Source: Candidatus Moraniibacteriota bacterium (GTDB lineage Bacteria; Patescibacteriota; Minisyncoccia; Moranbacterales; UBA2206). From it: a DNA stretch of 12,006 bases. The DNA is taken from contig DQBY01000079.1 of the NCBI GenBank assembly GCA_003534085.1, positions 1 through 12,006 on the forward strand. Reading direction: 5' to 3'. Positions 1 to 5,899 of the stretch are shown piece by piece (within the stretch, counting starts at the first letter, position 1; each line of letters begins with the position of its first letter). A program made the translations under genes and the position numbers. The notes under the pieces are model-generated. The model was given only the letters and a program-made list of their open reading frames with translations. It was not told where the DNA came from and made no database searches.

Positions 1-1
1 C

Positions 2-1042
2 GTGATCGAGTCATTGGCGATTGAAAGAGCAAAAAAACTTTTTGGGGCGGAGTATGTGAACGTGCAGCCGCATTCCGGCGCACCGGCCAATATGATTGCA
101 TACAGCGCGGTTTTGAAGCCCGGAGATACGGTTCTGGGGATGGATTTGTCGCACGGAGGACATTTGACCCATGGCCATCCAGTCACTCTTTCAGCGCAAG
201 TTTATAACTTCGTCCGCTATAAGACCGATAAAACCGGGAGAATCGATTATAAGGAGCTTGAAAAGATGGCCAAGGAGCACAAGCCGAAACTGATTTTGGC
301 CGGGTTTTCCGCGTACACCCGGCAATTGGATTACAAAAAATTTCAGGCCATCGGAAAAAAAGTTGGTGCGATTACGATGTTTGATATTGCTCACATCGCC
401 GGACTCATCGCGGGAAAAGCCATTCCAAATCCGGTGCCGTATTTTGACATCGTAACGACAACCACGCATAAGACTTTGCGCGGACCAAGGGGCGGCATGA
501 TTTTGGCCAAAGAAAAATTTGCCAAGGCGATCAACAAGGCTTGTTTCCCGGGCTTCCAGGGCGGACCGCACATGAACAACGTGGCGGCGAAAGCTGTGGC
601 GTTGGGTGAAGCGCTGAAACCTTCTTTCAGGACTTATGCCAAGCAAGTTCTCAAAAATGCGAAAGTTTTGGAAACGGAACTCAAAAAATACGGCTTTAAA
701 ATAATGTTTGGCGGAACAGAAAATCATATGGTGTTGGTGGATGTATTCGGTTCGAAAGGAGTGACCGGAAAAGAAGCGGAACAAGCATTGGACAAAGTGG
801 GAATCACATTGAACAAAAATATGATTCCGGATGATCCGAGAAGCCCGATGGATCCGAGCGGAGTCAGGATCGGAGTTCCGGCCATCACTACTCGAGGCAT
901 GAAGGAAAAAGAAGTGAAGATAATTTCCAATTGGATAAATGCAGCGGTCGAGAATCACAAGGACGAAGAAGTATTGAAAGAAATCCATAAAGAAGTGATT
1001 GCGCTTTGCAAAAAATTTCCGATTTATAAAAAATTGAAATAA
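2..1042 (+). CDS. glyA: Serine hydroxymethyltransferase, 5' end missing
   Basis: PLP enzyme that converts serine and tetrahydrofolate to glycine and 5,10-methylene-tetrahydrofolate, the carbon donor for thymidylate synthase. The 346 visible residues contain the family blocks in order: VQPHSGAPAN (21-30), the HGGHLTHG substrate/cofactor region (51-58), D128 and H131 in FDIAH contacting PLP, and TTTTHKTLRGPRGG with the Schiff-base lysine at residue 157. The C-terminal domain runs to a normal end. Full-length SHMT is about 410-430 aa, so roughly 70-80 N-terminal residues lie left of the window. The GTG at base 2 is therefore an internal valine, not a start. Only 5 bp separate its stop from the next gene, suggesting co-transcription with the kinase-like gene and thyA. 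Confidence 0.96.
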   Translation: MIESLAIERAKKLFGAEYVNVQPHSGAPANMIAYSAVLKPGDTVLGMDLSHGGHLTHGHPVTLSAQVYNFVRYKTDKTGRIDYKELEKMAKEHKPKLILAGFSAYTRQLDYKKFQAIGKKVGAITMFDIAHIAGLIAGKAIPNPVPYFDIVTTTTHKTLRGPRGGMILAKEKFAKAINKACFPGFQGGPHMNNVAAKAVALGEALKPSFRTYAKQVLKNAKVLETELKKYGFKIMFGGTENHMVLVDVFGSKGVTGKEAEQALDKVGITLNKNMIPDDPRSPMDPSGVRIGVPAITTRGMKEKEVKIISNWINAAVENHKDEEVLKEIHKEVIALCKKFPIYKKLK

Positions 1043-1047
1043 TCAGA

Positions 1048-1596
1048 ATGGCCAAAATTATTTTAGGCTTTGCCGGAGAGATTGCGAGCGGGAAAGGAAC
1101 GGCTGCAAAATATGTAAAAGAGAAATACGGCGCAAAAACGTATCAGTTTTCTGGCTCGTTGAGAGATATTTTGGACAGATTATATCTGGAACAAAAAAGA
1201 GAGAATTTTGCGAAGTTATCAGAGGCTTTGCGCAAAATTTTTGGGGAAGATATCATGTCTAAGGTTATGAAAGAAGATCTTGGACGCGCCCAGGAAGAGA
1301 TTATCGCCCTTGAAGGTATCCGCCGGCTGGATGACATAAAATACATCAGAGAGCTGCCGGAATTTAAATTTGTTTATGTGGAAGCCAGCCTTGAAACCAG
1401 ATATGGCCGCATAGTGAAGCGAGGCGAGAATGTTGATGATGCTCAGAAGACTTTCGAAGAATTCAAGAAAGATCATGAACTGGAAACTGAGACTCAGATC
1501 CGGGATCTGAAAAATCATGCGGATTTTGTTCTGGATAACAACGGTGCGCCGGAAAAGCTGTATGAACAGATCGATTCAATACTTGCTAAATTATGA
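1048..1596 (+). CDS. P-loop nucleotide kinase-like protein (dephospho-CoA kinase / UPF0200-like fold)
   Basis: A 182-aa P-loop NTPase of the small-molecule kinase type. The Walker A loop is GEIASGKGT (residues 10-18) straight after the first beta strand. An FSGSLRD segment (34-40) resembles the acceptor-binding region of nucleoside monophosphate and dephospho-CoA kinases. VYVEAS at about 109-114 looks like the strand before the lid, followed by a lid rich in R and K (YGRIVKRGE). A DNNG segment near the C-terminus resembles the terminal strand seen in dephospho-CoA kinases. The DRY-type motif of thymidylate kinase is absent. The gene sits between glyA and thyA, with 5 bp upstream and 34 bp downstream, so a role as a deoxynucleoside monophosphate kinase is attractive, but this is inferred from position only. 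The substrate cannot be read from the sequence. No SD is evident. Confidence 0.75.
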   Translation: MAKIILGFAGEIASGKGTAAKYVKEKYGAKTYQFSGSLRDILDRLYLEQKRENFAKLSEALRKIFGEDIMSKVMKEDLGRAQEEIIALEGIRRLDDIKYIRELPEFKFVYVEASLETRYGRIVKRGENVDDAQKTFEEFKKDHELETETQIRDLKNHADFVLDNNGAPEKLYEQIDSILAKL

Positions 1597-1630
1597 TTTT
1601 AAAGATATATTTTCAAAAATAATAAAAAAT

Positions 1631-2605
1631 ATGACCAATAAAGAAATTGAAACAACAGTAGATATCGATTATATGCCCTTTAATCAGAGGGTTCCTGATT
1701 TTCAATATCAGGAATTGCTTAAAAAAATTAAAACAACTGGAAAAGATAAAATGCCTATTCATGCCAGACTAGCAGAGAATAGCAGTTCCGGACACCAAAA
1801 TTCAAAAGAAATAACAGGAGCCATGTTGCAATTTGATATGAGTAACGGTTTTCCTGTTTTGACAGAGCGTGATTTAAACAAATCGTTCTATGGTGCAATA
1901 GGGGAGTTAGTAGCTTTTTTAAATGGACAAAGTACTTTATGCGGTCTCAAAGACTATGGATGTCCTGAAGTTTTTTGGAAAAATTGGGTGACAAAGGAAA
2001 AATGTGCAAACTTTGGCTTGTCTGAAGGCGATTTGGGTGATGGGTCTTATGGAGCTTCTTTAAAATATTTTCAATCGGCAAAAGGCAATTTTGATCAAGT
2101 TAGCGCCGTTCAGCGGCAAATGGAAAAAGCGCCTTTTTTGAGAACTCATGTTTTAACAACATGGAATCCGCCTCTTTCAATGGGAGATGAAGAGCAAGGC
2201 TTTAAGCGTGAAGTTGTTGTTGCTCCATGTCATGGGAATTTTGTTCATTTCGTGCTTTTTGATAAGCAGAAGGAATTGGAAATGACACACACCCAAAGAT
2301 CGGCTGATGTTCCAGTTGGATTGCAGCTCAATCTGATCGAATGGTCTGCTCTTGGTCTGATGGTGGCTCATTTATTAGGATATAAGTTTACTAAATATAC
2401 TCATTTCATATCTAACCCGCATTATTATGACGTTCAGGCGGAATCTGTAGATAAGATTTTGTCCATCAAGCCCAATGCTTTTCCAACTGTAAGTCTGAAG
2501 CCAAATAGGGAGGTTACAAGAATTCAAGATTTTCGCAAAGAGGATTTTGTGCTTGAAGATTACAAACCGTCAGAACCTTGGTTTAAAATTCCAACGCCAA
2601 TTTAG
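1631..2605 (+). CDS. thyA: Divergent thymidylate synthase (ThyA family)
   Basis: Methylates dUMP to dTMP using 5,10-methylene-tetrahydrofolate and releases dihydrofolate. The 324-aa protein keeps the ThyA active site: the catalytic cysteine in APCHG (C200), RSADV with the phosphate-binding arginine (R223), the dUMP-selecting asparagine in LQLN (N234), and the H-x-Y pair in SNPHYY (H264, Y266). The conserved glutamate (GELVAFLNG), a WxxW block (FWKNW) and GDLGDGSYG are also present. The retained Asn argues for dUMP rather than dCMP as substrate. It is unusual in two ways. The canonical DRTGTGT phosphate loop is not recognisable (HARLAENSSSG and following residues stand in its place), and the tail ends PTPI rather than the common PVAI or PVAV. 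The ATG at 1631 was chosen because the frame stays open upstream only by overlapping the kinase gene. No SD is seen. Confidence 0.9.
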   Translation: MTNKEIETTVDIDYMPFNQRVPDFQYQELLKKIKTTGKDKMPIHARLAENSSSGHQNSKEITGAMLQFDMSNGFPVLTERDLNKSFYGAIGELVAFLNGQSTLCGLKDYGCPEVFWKNWVTKEKCANFGLSEGDLGDGSYGASLKYFQSAKGNFDQVSAVQRQMEKAPFLRTHVLTTWNPPLSMGDEEQGFKREVVVAPCHGNFVHFVLFDKQKELEMTHTQRSADVPVGLQLNLIEWSALGLMVAHLLGYKFTKYTHFISNPHYYDVQAESVDKILSIKPNAFPTVSLKPNREVTRIQDFRKEDFVLEDYKPSEPWFKIPTPI

Positions 2606-2623
2606 AATAGATTTATAACTTGA

Positions 2624-3070
2624 ATGAACATGAATAAAAGCGGATTAGATTTAAATAATGCTCGCAAAGAGGAGCAAATTAAGGTAATGGAGCAAATTAT
2701 TTCTGATGGGGTTTGTCCTTTTTGTCATGATTTTGTCAGCAAAGAAAAACCAGCATATCATCCCAATCCAATCTTGCTAGAAAATAATTCTTGGATCGCA
2801 ACTAGGAATGCTTGGCCGTATGAAAACACAAAAGAGCACCTGATTCTTGTGATCAAGCGACATATTTTGCTTCCTGAGGAAATGAAAAAAGAGGAAATTT
2901 TAGATTTATGGGATATTGTTAATAAGGTCAAACAAGAGCTCAAAATAACCCATAGCACTTTATTGATGCGTTCAGATAGTACTGGCAAGACAGGAGCAAC
3001 TGTTCAGCACCTTCATGCCCAATTGGTTGTTGCTAGTGATGATGGAATAGTGATTACGCGGGTTGGTTGA
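2624..3070 (+). CDS. HIT-superfamily protein with HxHxQ motif
   Basis: A 148-aa protein of the histidine-triad superfamily, which hydrolyses or transfers nucleoside monophosphates at phosphoester or phosphoramide bonds. A probable zinc-binding pair CPFC (C31, C34) is followed by a HIT-like core (WIATRNAWPYENTKEHL, then VIKRH), and the catalytic segment is QHLHAQLVV (H129, H131, Q133). The third position of the triad is glutamine, as in the GalT / Ap4A phosphorylase branch, instead of the HxHxH of ordinary HIT hydrolases. A transferase or phosphorylase mechanism is therefore possible, but the substrate is unknown. It starts 18 bp after thyA and is probably co-transcribed. A second ATG two codons downstream (2630) is an equally plausible start. 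A hairpin terminator follows at once. Confidence 0.85.
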   Translation: MNMNKSGLDLNNARKEEQIKVMEQIISDGVCPFCHDFVSKEKPAYHPNPILLENNSWIATRNAWPYENTKEHLILVIKRHILLPEEMKKEEILDLWDIVNKVKQELKITHSTLLMRSDSTGKTGATVQHLHAQLVVASDDGIVITRVG

Positions 3071-3084
3071 TAATAAAACTTTTA

Positions 3085-3113
3085 AAAAAGCCCGGTATCT
3101 ATCCGGGTTTTTT
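3085..3113. terminator. Bidirectional intrinsic terminator
   Basis: CCCGG (3091-3095) pairs with CCGGG (3103-3107) across a 7-nt loop, and flanking A and T runs extend the stem. The A-tract on the left and T-tract on the right give a U-run in both directions. It separates the convergent HIT gene (+) and deaminase gene (-). Confidence 0.85.
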
Positions 3114-3118
3114 GGTGT

Positions 3119-3970
3119 CTATTGGACTAAAACAATCTCTACTCCGGCATTTTTAAGAATGTCTTCAGCATCAGAAAGAGAATAGCCGTCTTGGTAATAA
3201 ACTTTTTTAATACCTGCTTCAGCTACTAATTTAGCGCAGGTTGGGCAGGGAAAAGTAGTGACATATAAATTTGTGTTGTTTAGGCTTATGCCATCTTTAG
3301 CAGCTTTGCCAATCAAAGATGCTTCTGCGTGTATGGAATTTGATAAATGGTGATTTTCGCCAGCATCAAAGCACATCCGTAGATCGCCATAGACAGCCAT
3401 GTTTTCTTGAGTAGGGACGTGGCGATTGAAAGCTGAAAGTATTATCGAACCTTCTGCATCAGTGACTAATGTGCCAATTTGCCTCCACCAATTGGCACTT
3501 TTTTCCTTTAGCGCGTCGGCCTTGTTTATAAGTTCTTTGTGGGCTTTTTCATGGGTAACTATTCTATCATTAGAAACTATCAATTCCTGAGTTGATACCG
3601 GTTTATTCCATCTTAAAAATATATTTTCAAATGTAACTTCTTTGTTGGGAAGAAATTTACCTGCAAACCAGCGCGACACGTCCTCATCAGGCATAACAAT
3701 AGAAATATTTCCATCCAGATTTGTTACTTCTGCTAAATTATCTAGTGTCAATAAATCAATTTCCTTTAAGATGTCGGATTTTCTGATGAAGTCATATACG
3801 GTCTCTTGATCAATGGTTCGCAAATCTCTTTTTAAATTTACAAATCTATCCCATTTTTCCAAAATTGAGTCGCCTAAAATATAAAGATGATCCGGATATT
3901 TTTTAAATAACTCCAGATATTTGATGTGGATAACGGGAACTAAAGCAATTAAAATTTTATTTTTAGGCAT
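3119..3970 (-). CDS. dCMP deaminase-like protein with extra N-terminal domain
   Basis: The 283-aa protein ends in a zinc-dependent cytidine/deoxycytidylate deaminase domain (about residues 155-283). Its zinc signature is HAE (H214, catalytic E216) and PCPTC (C242, C245), the pattern of dCMP deaminases, which convert dCMP to dUMP for thymidylate synthase. Typical dCMP deaminases are about 150-190 aa. Here residues 1-125 form an additional alpha/beta-looking region beginning with a strand, then VIHIKYLELFKK and a second strand LYILGDS. This pattern resembles a nucleotidylyltransferase fold whose HxGH motif has decayed to HIKY, which is inference only. The gene follows a cytidylyltransferase-like gene after 14 bp and is probably its operon partner. 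Deoxycytidylate is the most likely substrate given thyA and folA nearby, but another nucleoside or RNA substrate is not excluded. Confidence 0.82.
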   Translation of the reverse strand: MPKNKILIALVPVIHIKYLELFKKYPDHLYILGDSILEKWDRFVNLKRDLRTIDQETVYDFIRKSDILKEIDLLTLDNLAEVTNLDGNISIVMPDEDVSRWFAGKFLPNKEVTFENIFLRWNKPVSTQELIVSNDRIVTHEKAHKELINKADALKEKSANWWRQIGTLVTDAEGSIILSAFNRHVPTQENMAVYGDLRMCFDAGENHHLSNSIHAEASLIGKAAKDGISLNNTNLYVTTFPCPTCAKLVAEAGIKKVYYQDGYSLSDAEDILKNAGVEIVLVQ

Positions 3971-3984
3971 TCTTGATATAAAAT

Positions 3985-4572
3985 TTATGATTTTTCACTA
4001 TACAAAAAATTTGCTATTACTTTCTGTAATTCCTTTGCTAGATCTTCTGCTCCTTTGATAGTTAGAAGCCTGATTCTTGCAGAAGTCGAGGTTGTTGATT
4101 GCGGTTCCAGGTTAACAATTTTTTTGCAGAATTTGGAATGTTGTTCGGTCACCTCTTCCAAAAAACTCTTGCCATTTTTGTTTGACTCTGTGGTTTCTGA
4201 TATCACAAGGATATCTGGTTTTACAGTTCTAATAAGTTTATTATGATCCGTTTTTGATTCTTTCATGACAATCAGATCGACAGGCTTTAAGTGGGAGATC
4301 ATTTTGACTCTTTCCTTTTCTGGAACTATTGGGCGAGTTGGGCCTTTACGATGTTTTACAACTTCGTCTGTATCAACAGCTACAATTAATACGTCACCAA
4401 GTTCCTTGGCTTTTTTAAGATATTGGGCATGCCCTTCATGAATAAGGTCCCATACTCCTTGTGTTAAAACAATTTTGTAATTATTTTTACGCAACAGATC
4501 TGAGATTTTTCCTATATCCTTTGTGGAGATGAGCTTCCCGCTTCCAAGAAGACTCGATGCTTTAATATTCAT
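3985..4572 (-). CDS. Cytidylyltransferase-like nucleotidyltransferase (HldE C-terminal / TagD type)
   Basis: A 195-aa nucleotidyltransferase of the HIGH superfamily. The first strand and helix carry GVWDLIHEGH (39-48), matching the GxFDxxHxGH signature that binds CTP or ATP phosphates. VAVDTDEVVKHRKGPTRPI (65-83) follows, with the conserved lysine/arginine region, and STTSTSARIR (159-168) matches the late ISTT-type nucleotide motif. This architecture is shared by the ADP-heptose synthase C-terminal domain, glycerol-3-phosphate cytidylyltransferase and related enzymes. The acceptor cannot be decided, and no sugar-phosphate pathway gene is nearby. It is the first gene of a two-gene minus-strand unit with the deaminase-like gene, and a promoter candidate lies 31 bp upstream. 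Confidence 0.85.
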   Translation of the reverse strand: MNIKASSLLGSGKLISTKDIGKISDLLRKNNYKIVLTQGVWDLIHEGHAQYLKKAKELGDVLIVAVDTDEVVKHRKGPTRPIVPEKERVKMISHLKPVDLIVMKESKTDHNKLIRTVKPDILVISETTESNKNGKSFLEEVTEQHSKFCKKIVNLEPQSTTSTSARIRLLTIKGAEDLAKELQKVIANFLYSEKS

Positions 4573-4602
4573 AAGAGATTACTTATTTTTTGTTGCATAG
4601 TA

Positions 4603-4631
4603 ATATTATCACTTAGGTTTACTGTTGGCAA
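4603..4631 (-). promoter_or_regulatory. Candidate promoter for the cytidylyltransferase-deaminase unit
   Basis: Reading the minus strand, TTGCCA (4631-4626, one mismatch to TTGACA) and TAATAT (4608-4603, four of six to TATAAT) are 17 bp apart. This leaves a leader of roughly 25 nt before the ATG at 4572. Sequence match only. Confidence 0.45.
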
Positions 4632-4677
4632 TTATGGCATAAGCTCATGGATGGGAGGGTTTATTTGTTAAATAATA

Positions 4678-4712
4678 TGCCGTTTTGCGGCAGCATGAGT
4701 GATTTTTGCTGC
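4678..4712. other. Overlapping inverted repeats upstream of folA
   Basis: TGCCG/CGGCA (4678-4682 with 4688-4692) forms a 5-bp stem with a 5-nt loop. GCAGCA/TGCTGC (4690-4695 with 4707-4712) forms a second inverted repeat that shares bases with the first. Both lie upstream of the folA -10 candidate, so they would act as DNA sites rather than leader RNA for folA. The rest of the 4573-4767 gap shows no gene. Confidence 0.3.
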
Positions 4713-4731
4713 TGGATTATTTTCGATTATT

Positions 4732-4740
4732 TGATATAAT
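4732..4740 (+). promoter_or_regulatory. Extended -10 promoter of the folA-gatB unit
   Basis: TGATATAAT is a perfect TGnTATAAT extended -10 element placed 27 bp before the folA ATG, predicting a leader of about 20 nt. No good -35 box is seen at 16-18 bp, which is acceptable for extended -10 promoters. This is likely to drive folA, the MazG-like gene, the membrane protein gene and gatB. Confidence 0.6.
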
Positions 4741-4767
4741 AAAAAAACATTAAAGCTTATAAATTTT

Positions 4768-5241
4768 ATGATTTCTATCATCGTCGCAGTAGGTAAAAAT
4801 AGGGCTATCGGACGAAAAAATCAGCTGCTTTGGGATATTCCCGAAGATATGGCTCATTTTAGGAAAACTACGCTTGGGCATACCGTCGTTATGGGAGAAA
4901 AAACTTTCCAATCGATCGGCAAGCCGTTGCCAAACAGAAAAAATATTGTTGTAACTTTAGACAAAGATTATAAAGCGGAGGGAGTTGAAATAAGACATTC
5001 CCTTGAAGATCTTTTGAGTGAGGCAAGGCAAAGCGAGGAAGAAATTTTCATCATCGGCGGAGGGCAGATCTATAATTTATCTCTTCCATATGCAGACAAG
5101 CTTTACCTTACGGTTGTCGATGATGCTCCGGAAGATGCCGACACTTTCATCAATGATTATTCCGAATTCAAAAATGTTTTGGAAAAAGAGGAGTGTGATA
5201 ATGGGCAGTATAAATTTACATTTTTGGAGTTAACCAGATAA
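4768..5241 (+). CDS. folA: Dihydrofolate reductase
   Basis: Reduces dihydrofolate to tetrahydrofolate with NADPH, recycling the dihydrofolate released by ThyA. The 157-aa length is standard for bacterial type I DHFR. The order of motifs is intact: the IVAVGKNRAIGRKNQLLW loop region (5-22) with W22, the acidic catalytic residue D27 in WDIPEDM, TVVMGEKTFQSIG (39-51) for NADPH binding, PLPNRKNIVVT, and IIGGGQIY (94-101), the glycine-rich cofactor site. It is the first gene of a tight plus-strand unit (9 bp to the next gene) and sits behind an extended -10 promoter. No unusual residue is apparent. Confidence 0.96.
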   Translation: MISIIVAVGKNRAIGRKNQLLWDIPEDMAHFRKTTLGHTVVMGEKTFQSIGKPLPNRKNIVVTLDKDYKAEGVEIRHSLEDLLSEARQSEEEIFIIGGGQIYNLSLPYADKLYLTVVDDAPEDADTFINDYSEFKNVLEKEECDNGQYKFTFLELTR

Positions 5242-5250
5242 TTAACAAAT

Positions 5251-5580
5251 ATGAATTTTGAAGAATACCAAACAAAATCCAGGCGCACCGCTCTTTATCC
5301 AAACATCGGAGAAAATTTCATCTATCCTACTTTAGGTTTGACCGGAGAAGCTGGAGAGGTTGCAGAAAAAATAAAAAAGGTCATACGGGATAATGAGGGG
5401 AAATTGAATGACGAGATAAGAATGACCATCGAAAAAGAATTGGGAGATGTTTTGTGGTATATATCTCAGCTTGCGAGTGAGTTGGGTCTGTCGCTGGATG
5501 ACGTAGCCGAAAAAAATATTGAAAAGCTGGCTAGCAGGTTGGAAAAGGGGACATTACATGGCAATGGAGATAATAGGTAA
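5251..5580 (+). CDS. MazG-like nucleotide pyrophosphohydrolase
   Basis: All-alpha NTP pyrophosphohydrolase of the MazG superfamily, which hydrolyses (d)NTPs to monophosphates and pyrophosphate and often cleans non-canonical nucleotides from the pool. The 109-aa protein has the metal-binding signature ExxE (E33, E36 in GEAGE) and ExxD (E63, D66 in EKELGD), separated by 26 residues, followed by the helix LWYISQLASELGL typical of the family. This is a single-domain, short version, unlike the two-domain E. coli MazG. Its position directly after folA and near thyA and a dCMP deaminase suggests a dUTP- or dCTP-directed housekeeping role, which is inference. No all-beta dUTPase is encoded in the window. 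The stop lies 3 bp before the next start. Confidence 0.88.
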   Translation: MNFEEYQTKSRRTALYPNIGENFIYPTLGLTGEAGEVAEKIKKVIRDNEGKLNDEIRMTIEKELGDVLWYISQLASELGLSLDDVAEKNIEKLASRLEKGTLHGNGDNR

Positions 5581-5583
5581 AAT

Positions 5584-5895
5584 ATGAATAAAAAAATTCT
5601 CACTCTTATTTTATTTCTAATCGTAGGGATTATTTTATTTCTCTTTACAATAAATGTGCCAGGACCTATTTGCGGAGTTCAATCTTTCCAGGAGAATTGT
5701 GTGGCCCCTTTTCTGTGGCACAATTCAGGAATATTAAACAGCCTATTTCTTATTCCATATTTTTCAGTACTTTCGCTTGGACTTGAAAGGATTGATTCAG
5801 CTTTAGCGACCTCGGTTTTATTTATTATTTATACACTTCAATTTGTAATTTTATGGTTTATTTTAGATTTGATTTATAAGAAAATAAGAAAATAA
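5584..5895 (+). CDS. Small membrane protein of unknown function
   Basis: I do not recognise this 103-aa protein. It has three hydrophobic segments, approximately residues 5-23, 49-67 and 77-98, ending in a positively charged tail (KKIRK), which suggests a polytopic inner-membrane protein with a cytoplasmic C-terminus. Two cysteines (C30, C39) lie in the loop between segments 1 and 2 and could form a disulfide if that loop is outside. The gene is sandwiched between the MazG-like gene (3 bp) and gatB (4 bp), so it is almost certainly co-transcribed, but neither neighbour suggests a membrane role. Confidence 0.7.
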   Translation: MNKKILTLILFLIVGIILFLFTINVPGPICGVQSFQENCVAPFLWHNSGILNSLFLIPYFSVLSLGLERIDSALATSVLFIIYTLQFVILWFILDLIYKKIRK

Positions 5896-5899
5896 ATTT

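Noticed and set aside
191..988. Long open frame on the minus strand opposite glyA
   Set aside because: It lies completely inside a clearly recognised glyA, and its product has no recognisable motif. It is a shadow of codon bias in the real frame.
1048..1596. Identification of the kinase as thymidylate kinase (tmk)
   Set aside because: Position next to thyA is suggestive, but the DRY-type motif and lid of Tmk are not visible. The fold looks closer to dephospho-CoA kinase-like proteins.
1517..1630. Upstream extension of thyA to 1517 or 1562
   Set aside because: It would overlap the kinase gene, adds residues with no ThyA similarity and has no SD. The ATG at 1631 is simpler.
4573..4767. Riboswitch or small RNA gene in the divergent gap
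   Set aside because: The folA leader predicted from the -10 is only about 20 nt, and no known riboswitch core was recognised. Only promoter-like elements and short dyads are supported.
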